A stretch of 57,974 nt of DNA from JACJXF01 sp038316435 (GTDB lineage Bacteria; Bacteroidota; Bacteroidia; Bacteroidales; GCA-2748055), in the NCBI GenBank assembly GCA_038316435.1, contig JBBQAQ010000024.1, positions 1-57,974 of the forward strand, given 5' to 3'. The notes beneath the pieces were generated by a model, which saw only the letters and a program-made list of their open reading frames with translations, did no database searches and was not told where the DNA came from. The translations under genes and the position numbers were made by a program. Position 1 is the first letter of the stretch. Each line of letters opens with the position of its first letter. Shown here piece by piece: positions 46,387-52,630 of the stretch.

Positions 46387-46860
46387 ATGAAAAAGACAAT
46401 TTTTTTAAGCTCAGTGGGTCTGTTACTACTTTTGAGTAACTGCGATGCCCATAAACCAGAAAAAATTACAGAAAAAGCAGAAAATAAGACGGTTATCAGC
46501 GAAAATGTTACTAAATTAACGGATGCAAGTTTTAAACAAAAGATTTTCAATTATTCCGCAAATCAGGAATGGAAGTTTGAAGGTGATAAACCTGTAATTA
46601 TTGATTTTTACGCTGATTGGTGTGGCCCTTGCAGGCAATTATCCCCCAGAATTGAGGAAATTGCAAAGGAATATGCAGGAAAAATCATAGTTTACAAGGT
46701 AGATACGGAAGTTGAAAAGGTGTTATCTCAGAATCTGGGAATTAAAAGCTTGCCCACGATAGTTTTTATTCCTGTAAAAGGGCCTCCTCAGACTGCTATG
46801 GGTGCATTACCCAAGGAAGATCTGATTAAAGCTATAAATGAAATTTTATTGGTAAATTAA
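46387..46860 (+). CDS. thioredoxin-domain lipoprotein
   Basis: A 157-aa exported thioredoxin-fold protein. The lipobox is LSNC (Cys19), so it should be attached to a membrane on the periplasmic side. A Lys/Glu-rich spacer leads to the thioredoxin domain with DFYADWCGPCRQL (Cys79 and Cys82) and cis-Pro in KSLPTIVFI. It lies between the methyltransferase (22 nt) and the small cysteine peptide gene (19 nt). A likely role is disulfide reduction outside the cytoplasm. Confidence 0.9.
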   Translation: MKKTIFLSSVGLLLLLSNCDAHKPEKITEKAENKTVISENVTKLTDASFKQKIFNYSANQEWKFEGDKPVIIDFYADWCGPCRQLSPRIEEIAKEYAGKIIVYKVDTEVEKVLSQNLGIKSLPTIVFIPVKGPPQTAMGALPKEDLIKAINEILLVN

Positions 46861-46879
46861 TCTTTTAATACATATTATT

Positions 46880-46978
46880 ATGAAGAGTCTGATTAGAAAA
46901 AAAGATGTTAAATCATCTCAAAAAATTGCACAATGCTGTGCAAAAACTTCAAAAACTGTTGCCGGTTGTCATGATTAG
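46880..46978 (+). CDS. 32-residue cysteine-containing peptide, candidate RiPP precursor
   Basis: A short ORF between the thioredoxin lipoprotein and the radical SAM gene. The product begins MKSLIRKKDVKSS, a basic, leader-like part, and continues to a core with Cys19-Cys20, Thr and Lys residues, and GCHD at the end (Cys30). Nothing else is coded in this 198-nt gap. Short peptides immediately upstream of radical SAM/SPASM enzymes are the normal arrangement for ribosomally made, modified peptides. There is no double-glycine cleavage site and no dedicated exporter nearby, so the product may stay intracellular. Translation is inferred from context; I do not recognise the family. Confidence 0.6.
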   Translation: MKSLIRKKDVKSSQKIAQCCAKTSKTVAGCHD

Positions 46979-46999
46979 TTTTTAGGGGATCCGATCTGT

Positions 47000-47017
47000 G
47001 TTTCCGGGGAAGGAAAC
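47000..47017 (+). other. small hairpin between peptide gene and maturase gene
   Basis: GTTTCC (47000-47005) pairs with GGAAAC (47012-47017) around a GGGGAA loop, 22 nt after the peptide stop and 42 nt before the radical SAM start. It has no T run, so it would act as a stability or attenuation element rather than a full terminator; such elements often raise peptide over enzyme levels. Confidence 0.35.
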
Positions 47018-47058
47018 CTCGTATTCTTCAATTTCTTAACTTGGTAAAATAAATCTTT

Positions 47059-48387
47059 ATGATTTTTTCACGACACAATATATTTTCCAAAATAAAGGAT
47101 TCTGAAAACTACTTTATTGTTAACCTTCTTTCGGGGAATGCTGATATCTTAAATCCAAAAGATGCCGCAATAATTACCCAAATGTTGAACAATGAAGTAC
47201 CTGAGGAAGATACTATCCTCAACGAATTATCTGAAAAAGGATATTGGGTTGATGTAGAAGCAGAAGCTAATCAATATCGGATCAAATACCTCGATTTTAT
47301 TGATAGCCGGGATAAAGATGAAGTGCAGTTATTTTTCGTTCCTAATTACAGTTGCAACTTTGCCTGCTCTTATTGTTATCAGGATGAATATGCGCCGAAA
47401 AAGGAATCGTTAAATACTGAGATTATCGATTCGTTCTTTCAATACATTACTTCAGAATTTGCCGGTAGAGATAAATATATAACAGTTTTTGGAGGAGAAC
47501 CACTACTCAATTCTACTAAGCAAAAAGAGCTGATTTCCTATTTTATTTCAAAAGCAAATGCTGCAAAACTTGATATTTGCTTTGTAACAAATGGTTATAC
47601 ACTTATAGAATATATCGATATTATAAAGCATAGCCGCATCCGTGAAATTCAGGTGACACTTGATGGAACAAAAGTTGCTCATGATGCTCGCCGAATGTTA
47701 AAGGGAGGGGCAGGAAGTTTTGATAAAATTGTTCAGGGGATTGATGCCTGCCTAAAAAACAACATTCACATCAATTTGAGAATGGTTATTGATAAGGAAA
47801 ATATAGAAAATCTTCCTGTAATGGCGCGTTATGCTATTAATAAAGGCTGGACGTCAAGCCCTTATTTCAAAACTCAAATTGGCCGTAACTATGAATTGCA
47901 TCATTGCCAGTCGGCTCCTGATAAACTATTTAACCGGGTTTCTTTGTATGAATACCTGTATGATCTGATTCAAAAAAATCCTCATATTATTGAGTTTTAC
48001 AAACCGGCCTATTCCATTTCAAAATTCCTCTCTGAAAATGGAACTTTACCTGATCCCCTATTTGACTCCTGCCCTGCATGCAAGACAGAATGGGCATTTG
48101 ACTATACCGGAAGCATTTATTCCTGTACGGCTACAGTTGGAAAGGCTGATGAAGTTCTCGGAACATTTTATCCTGAAATCTCAAAAAAGAAGGATATGAT
48201 TAATGCCTGGGAAAACCGCGACGTTACCTCAATTTCAGAGTGTTCAACCTGCAATTTGCAACTTGCATGCGGGGGCGGCTGCGGATCAATCGCCAAAAAC
48301 AAAACAGGAAATGTTGTTTCAGCTGATTGCAGACCTGTGAAAGAATTGCTTGAATTAGGATTTTCATCATATCTTGTAGATAAATAA
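47059..48387 (+). CDS. radical SAM/SPASM peptide maturase-like enzyme
   Basis: A 442-aa iron-sulfur enzyme. Residues 1-90 form an N-terminal domain of the kind found in peptide-maturing radical SAM enzymes (YFIVNLLSGNADILNPKDAA, then LNELSEKGYWVD), possibly a peptide-recognition fold. The radical SAM cluster motif is CNFACSYC (Cys99, Cys103, Cys106) and GGEP follows at 145. The SPASM region holds eight cysteines (338, 341, 356, 395, 398, 404, 408, 424), including CSTCNLQLACGGGC, enough for two auxiliary clusters. Such enzymes make thioether or C-C crosslinks in peptides. The likely substrate is the peptide encoded just upstream. The stop overlaps the next start by 1 nt. Confidence 0.88.
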   Translation: MIFSRHNIFSKIKDSENYFIVNLLSGNADILNPKDAAIITQMLNNEVPEEDTILNELSEKGYWVDVEAEANQYRIKYLDFIDSRDKDEVQLFFVPNYSCNFACSYCYQDEYAPKKESLNTEIIDSFFQYITSEFAGRDKYITVFGGEPLLNSTKQKELISYFISKANAAKLDICFVTNGYTLIEYIDIIKHSRIREIQVTLDGTKVAHDARRMLKGGAGSFDKIVQGIDACLKNNIHINLRMVIDKENIENLPVMARYAINKGWTSSPYFKTQIGRNYELHHCQSAPDKLFNRVSLYEYLYDLIQKNPHIIEFYKPAYSISKFLSENGTLPDPLFDSCPACKTEWAFDYTGSIYSCTATVGKADEVLGTFYPEISKKKDMINAWENRDVTSISECSTCNLQLACGGGCGSIAKNKTGNVVSADCRPVKELLELGFSSYLVDK

Positions 48388-48953
48388 TGGATTGTACTAA
48401 GTGCAGGACAAAAAATTGCAGGACAACCGATTCCTGCAAAGCTCAAAAGTTTGATACTGAAGAATTGATGTCAACATATCATTTACATAATAACCAGAAA
48501 ATCGTTCAGGCGGCAGCAATCCTTGTTGACAATGGCAGAGCCGGAACATTGTCACGTTTGCAGGAAATTGTTGAATTCTCAAAAAAAATGAACTTTAAAA
48601 AAATTGGAATAGCTTATTGCTATGGAATGGAAAGAGATTCAATACTAATCAATGAGTTTTTTAAAGAATCTGGTTTTAAAACTTACCCCGTTTCCTGTAC
48701 TACCGGAGGATTTAAACAATCTGAAATTAACCAGAATAGTGAAATCGAATCGGTATCGTGTAATCCTCTTGCCCAGGCCGAACAGATTAACAGTGAAAAT
48801 GTTGATCTAACAATAACTATCGGGCTTTGTCTTGGTCATGACATTTTATTCCAAAAGCAAATAAAATCATACACAACCACTTTAATAGTAAAAGACAGAG
48901 TCCACAATAATGAACCCATTATGGAATTACAAAATTTTAAGATACATCAATGA
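48387..48953 (+). CDS. DUF1847 cysteine-rich putative metal-binding protein
   Basis: A 188-aa cytoplasmic protein. The N-terminus has four closely spaced cysteines (MDCTKCRTKNCRTTDSC: Cys3, 6, 11, 17), suggesting a metal or iron-sulfur site. The rest is an alpha/beta domain with KIGIAYCYGMERDS, YPVSCTTGG, VSCNPLAQA and ITIGLCLGHDI, the last resembling the DUF1847 family signature. The family function is unknown. It overlaps both the radical SAM gene (1 nt) and the thioredoxin reductase fusion (4 nt). Confidence 0.82.
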   Translation: MDCTKCRTKNCRTTDSCKAQKFDTEELMSTYHLHNNQKIVQAAAILVDNGRAGTLSRLQEIVEFSKKMNFKKIGIAYCYGMERDSILINEFFKESGFKTYPVSCTTGGFKQSEINQNSEIESVSCNPLAQAEQINSENVDLTITIGLCLGHDILFQKQIKSYTTTLIVKDRVHNNEPIMELQNFKIHQ

Positions 48954-50218
48954 AAGAAATAAGCACATTAGAATTTGAAAAAGAAGTTCTGGAAGGAGGA
49001 AAAGTCATTCTTGATTTTTATTCCACAGAATGTCCACCTTGTGATGCCTTGGCACCTAAATTTGAAGGATTGGCCGGTTTATATGGCAAGGATATAAAGT
49101 TCGTTAAAATGTTCCGTCAGCAAAATAAACAACTTGCTGAAAGTCTGGGGGTTAAATCATCGCCAACACTGCTGTTTTTTGAAAACGGAGTGCAATCCAC
49201 AAATGTGCTGACAGGAGGAATAAAACGAAGTGATATCATTCACCAGTTAGATACCATGCTTCCGGAAGAAAAAGTAAAAGAAATCAAAACGCTTATAAAA
49301 CCTAGTGTTTCGGAATTTGATGTGCTTATTTTAGGCGCTGGGCCGGGCGGACTCACAGCAGGTTTGTATCTGTGTCAATCGAAAATTAATACAGTACTTA
49401 TTGATATTGCTCTCCCGGGAGGTCATGTTTCCACAACCCATGAAGTATCGAATTATCCGGGGTTTATCGATCCGCAACCCGGCTATCTTCTATCGCATAA
49501 TATGTCGGAGCAAACGAAATTGTGTGGCACCATTTATAAGGTGGCTGTTGATGTGACAAAAATAGATCTTGTAAAAAAAGAAGTTGTGGTAGATGAATTC
49601 GAAACAATAAAAGCAAAGAAAATTATCATAGCTACAGGAACATCTCCCAATTTAATGGGAATCCCCGGAGAAAAAGAATTGAAAGGCAAAGGAATTTCAT
49701 ACTGTGCGACTTGCGACGCAAAATATTATGGGGATAAGGAAGTTGTTGTTATCGGGGGAGGAAATTCGGCTGTTGAAGAGGCCGGATTTATTAGTAAATT
49801 TGCTAGTAAAATAACTATGGTTCATCAGTTTGATGCATTCACAGCAAACAAACAAGCTCAGGAGAAATTATTTGCAAATCCAAAAATATCAACTCTTTTT
49901 AAACATGAGCCAAGGTCATTTACACGCAATGGAGATAAAATCATTACAGAAATTGAAGATTTAAAAACAGGTGAAATTAAAAGTCTGGAAAGTGACGGTG
50001 TTTTCGTCTTCATCGGAATGAAACCAAACATCGATATGTTCAGGGATAAATTAGAACTCGATAAATGGGGATATATTAAAGCTAATGAAGATATGTGTAC
50101 CAGTTTACCGGGAGTTTATGCTGTAGGTGACGTCATCAGCAAAAAATACAGGCAAATTACAACTGCGGTTGCTGACGGAACCATTGCTGCCATTGCAATT
50201 GCTAAAGAAATGAATTAA
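48950..50218 (+). CDS. thioredoxin-thioredoxin reductase fusion
   Basis: A 422-aa fusion. Residues 1-108 are a thioredoxin domain with an atypical CPPC site (Cys28, Cys31) and cis-Pro in KSSPTLLFF. Residues ~120-422 are a thioredoxin reductase with the FAD motif GAGPGG (129-134), redox pair CATC (252-255), NADPH motif GGGNSA (269-274) and the C-terminal FAD motif VYAVGDV. The order is thioredoxin first, the reverse of the mycobacterial reductase-thioredoxin fusion. It should deliver NADPH electrons to a dedicated thiol target, plausibly another product of this operon. Confidence 0.92.
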   Translation: MKEISTLEFEKEVLEGGKVILDFYSTECPPCDALAPKFEGLAGLYGKDIKFVKMFRQQNKQLAESLGVKSSPTLLFFENGVQSTNVLTGGIKRSDIIHQLDTMLPEEKVKEIKTLIKPSVSEFDVLILGAGPGGLTAGLYLCQSKINTVLIDIALPGGHVSTTHEVSNYPGFIDPQPGYLLSHNMSEQTKLCGTIYKVAVDVTKIDLVKKEVVVDEFETIKAKKIIIATGTSPNLMGIPGEKELKGKGISYCATCDAKYYGDKEVVVIGGGNSAVEEAGFISKFASKITMVHQFDAFTANKQAQEKLFANPKISTLFKHEPRSFTRNGDKIITEIEDLKTGEIKSLESDGVFVFIGMKPNIDMFRDKLELDKWGYIKANEDMCTSLPGVYAVGDVISKKYRQITTAVADGTIAAIAIAKEMN

Positions 50219-50237
50219 TCAGTAATACAAACAAATC

Positions 50238-50645
50238 ATGAGCACGAACCAACTAATTATCGAAAAGCTTAGCCCTTTTAATGTACCAGATACCATTGAA
50301 AAACTGGTTTCAGCTGCAACGAAAAAAGACTGGCAAAATCCTGCCACTCATAACCTTCAGCAATCATTAGCCAAATCGGGTAAAGAAGTAAGGCCAGTTC
50401 AGATTTTAGAAATCTGCAAACCTGAATACTCTGGGAAATTGCTTGAGAAAAATCATGAAAGAATTGCTTCTGTGTTAATGCCCTGTCGTATTTCTGTTTA
50501 TGAAAAAGTTGATGGGAAAACCTATGTTTCCTTTATTAACATCTCTGCAATGATTTCTGAATTGCCTGCAAGTATTGTGGACACTATGAAATCTGCTTCA
50601 GAAGAAACAACAGATATCATTAATTCTGCATTAGAACAATCCTGA
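50238..50645 (+). CDS. DUF302 domain protein
   Basis: A 135-aa alpha/beta protein resembling DUF302. The typical segments are VRPVQILEICKPEYSGKLL, then MPCRISVYEKVDGKTYVSFI and a helical C-terminus. It carries two cysteines (EICKP and MPCRI) at places where the family usually has other residues, in line with the cysteine theme of the operon. It has no signal peptide. DUF302 proteins have no assigned biochemical role. It is the last gene of the operon, 19 nt after the fusion. Confidence 0.75.
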   Translation: MSTNQLIIEKLSPFNVPDTIEKLVSAATKKDWQNPATHNLQQSLAKSGKEVRPVQILEICKPEYSGKLLEKNHERIASVLMPCRISVYEKVDGKTYVSFINISAMISELPASIVDTMKSASEETTDIINSALEQS

Positions 50646-50669
50646 AATCAATTTATTGAGCTTTTTTAG

Positions 50670-50695
50670 TATTTTCGTAAACTGTTAGACGAAAA
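50670..50695 (+). promoter_or_regulatory. candidate promoter element and start-codon hairpin before glsA
   Basis: TATTTTCG at 50670-50677 is a one-base variant of TAnnTTTG. TTTTCGT (50672-50678) can pair with ACGAAAA (50689-50695), placing the glsA start codon at the foot of a 7-bp stem. The two readings (promoter element or RNA hairpin) are alternatives. Confidence 0.3.
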
Positions 50696-51570
50696 TGCTC
50701 ATGCCGATGAATGATAAAACAATCAATGAAAAGCCTGTTTTTATTGATCTGCGAAAAGTCTTCAAAGATAAAAATCCCGGACTTGCCCGATATATTCCCG
50801 GGTTTGTTTATGGATATCTCAACCATGCCCTTCATATCGGTGAAATAAATGGTTTTTTAAAACTTCATGGCAAAAAAATAGGTCTGGATTTTGCTGAAGC
50901 TGTAATAAAGGATTTTAATGTAACTGTTAGTCTAAAAGGTGAAAAAAACCTTCCTGAATCAGGACGATTTATTTTTGTTTCCAACCATCCGCTTGGTGGA
51001 TTTGACGGTATGTTACTATTGACAGTACTGAGTAAGAAATACCATGATGTTCGGTCCTTGTCAAATGATATACTGATGAATTTTGAGAATCTCAAACCTT
51101 TGTTTATCCCTGTAAATAAGCATGGCTCAATGTCGCATGAGTCTGCACAAATTCTTAATGAGGCTTTGAGTTCCGACATTCAGATTCTCTCCTTTCCTTC
51201 AGGCCTTGTAAGCAGAAGAACTAAGGGAAAAATTGAGGATACTGTATGGAAAAAAAGCTTCGTCACCAAAGCGGTTCAATATAAACGGGATATTGTACCG
51301 ATTCATGTTACAGGCCGTTGTACCAACTTCTTCTATAATCTATCGAATTTTAGAAAATTCCTTGGTATAAAATCTAATATAGAAATGTTTTATCTTTCAG
51401 ATGAAACCTATAAGCATAGGAATGAACATATTACGATCACTTTTGGTACTCCTGTCAGCTATGCTTATTTTGACAAATCCAAGCGGCCGGAAGACTGGGC
51501 AAAAAGCCTAAAGAAATACGTGTATTCACTTGGAGAAGGCAATATAAAGCCCTTTGACGGCACTTATTAA
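50695..51570 (+). CDS. glsA: O-acyltransferase of glycine-lipid synthesis (GlsA-like)
   Basis: A 291-aa PlsC-like acyltransferase. Its catalytic block is FVSNHPLGGFDGM, where the spacing between His and Asp is five residues rather than the usual four. LFIPVNKHG and LSFPSGLVSRRTKG follow. It lies directly before a GlsB-like N-acyltransferase gene. In Bacteroides such a pair makes glycine lipids: GlsB acylates glycine and GlsA adds the second acyl chain. The start could also be 50701 or 50707, since three ATG codons are close together. Confidence 0.8.
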   Translation: MLMPMNDKTINEKPVFIDLRKVFKDKNPGLARYIPGFVYGYLNHALHIGEINGFLKLHGKKIGLDFAEAVIKDFNVTVSLKGEKNLPESGRFIFVSNHPLGGFDGMLLLTVLSKKYHDVRSLSNDILMNFENLKPLFIPVNKHGSMSHESAQILNEALSSDIQILSFPSGLVSRRTKGKIEDTVWKKSFVTKAVQYKRDIVPIHVTGRCTNFFYNLSNFRKFLGIKSNIEMFYLSDETYKHRNEHITITFGTPVSYAYFDKSKRPEDWAKSLKKYVYSLGEGNIKPFDGTY

Positions 51571-51586
51571 AAATTCCTTAACTTTG
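51553..51586 (+). promoter_or_regulatory. candidate internal promoter for glsB
   Basis: TTTG at 51553-51556 and TAACTTTG at 51579-51586 are 22 nt apart and both match the Bacteroidota -33/-7 consensus. The -33 part lies in the last codons of glsA. The glsB start follows 21 nt after the -7 element. Confidence 0.5.
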
Positions 51587-51607
51587 TCCATCAAAAATAG
51601 ACCCATA

Positions 51608-52561
51608 ATGGAACCTATCATCCCTCCCATTTCAAAGGAAATCATTGAAAGTGAGCTTACTAAAGATAAGTTCGTCAGAAAAACCAACAACGCTGGCAAC
51701 CACCTGTATATATTAACACATCAGGATTCTCCCAATGTTATGCAAGAGATCGGAAGGCTTAGAGAGGAAACTTTTAGGGAAGCCGGAGGTGGCACAGGGC
51801 TTTCAGTTGATATTGACGCATTCGATACTAACGAAAATCCCTATAAACAGTTAATAGTCTGGGATCCTGAAGAAAAGGAAATCCTGGGAGGATATCGCTT
51901 TCATCTATGTGACGATCTGACTTTTAATGAACATGGAGAATCCAATATTGCTACCACTGAGCTTTTTAATTTCTCTAAAAAATTCATTCACGACTATGTC
52001 CCAAACATGATTGAACTGGGACGTTCTTTTGTCCAGCCGCATTATCAGGCAACAAAAGCTTTGAGTAAAGGACGAAGTAAAGGAATTTACGCACTTGATA
52101 ATCTTTGGGACGGACTCGGAAGTCTGATAATTGACTATCCGGAAAAGCAGTATTTCTTTGGAAAAGTTACGATGTACCAAAATTATAATCAGAGAGCCAG
52201 AAACTTCCTTTTATATTTCCTGGAAAAGCATTTTCCTGATACCGAAAACCTGGTAATTCCAAAATTTCCCCTTGATATCAAAATTGACCGTGAAGAGATG
52301 AATAGAGTATTTGTGGGGAATACCTACTTGGAAGACTACAAGATACTTTCTCAGACAGTCAGGGCTTTTGGTGAGAATATCCCTCCACTTATCAATGCCT
52401 ATATGAATCTGTCGCCCTCATTTAAGACATTCGGAACTGCATTAAATCCCTATTTTGGCGACGTTGAAGAAACCGCCATTATGATCACCATCAACGATTT
52501 GTATCATAAGAAAGTTGAGAGGCATGTGAATTCGTATGATCCTGATGATAAGGATTTTTGA
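51608..52561 (+). CDS. glsB: N-acyltransferase of glycine-lipid synthesis (GlsB-like GNAT)
   Basis: A 317-aa GNAT-fold acyltransferase related to OlsB of ornithine-lipid synthesis. I start at 51608 (MEPIIPPISKEI); an in-frame ATG at 51554 would lie inside glsA. Family features are RLREETFREAGGGTG near residue 55, VWDPEEKEILGGYRF near 90, ELGRSFVQPHYQ near 138 and YFFGKVTMYQNY near 182. It should acylate the amino group of glycine with a 3-hydroxy fatty acid. No amino-acid specificity can be read directly from the sequence; glycine is taken from the Bacteroides pair. Confidence 0.82.
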   Translation: MEPIIPPISKEIIESELTKDKFVRKTNNAGNHLYILTHQDSPNVMQEIGRLREETFREAGGGTGLSVDIDAFDTNENPYKQLIVWDPEEKEILGGYRFHLCDDLTFNEHGESNIATTELFNFSKKFIHDYVPNMIELGRSFVQPHYQATKALSKGRSKGIYALDNLWDGLGSLIIDYPEKQYFFGKVTMYQNYNQRARNFLLYFLEKHFPDTENLVIPKFPLDIKIDREEMNRVFVGNTYLEDYKILSQTVRAFGENIPPLINAYMNLSPSFKTFGTALNPYFGDVEETAIMITINDLYHKKVERHVNSYDPDDKDF

Positions 52562-52581
52562 GTAATGTGGCATAAGTGATA

Positions 52582-52621
52582 GAGTGATGTGGTTACGTAT
52601 TTTTGTAACACTTCATCACTC
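52582..52621. terminator. hairpin between convergent glsB and purF-like gene
   Basis: GAGTGATG (52582-52589) pairs with CATCACTC (52614-52621), and inside it GTTAC (52592-52596) pairs with GTAAC (52605-52609) around an 8-nt loop. It lies in the 69-bp gap between two convergent genes and probably terminates both; the T runs are short. Confidence 0.5.
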
Positions 52622-52630
52622 CATCAATTT

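Noticed and set aside
45702..50645. Arsenic resistance operon
   Set aside because: Only the methyltransferase looks arsenic-related; no arsR, efflux pump or reductase is present.
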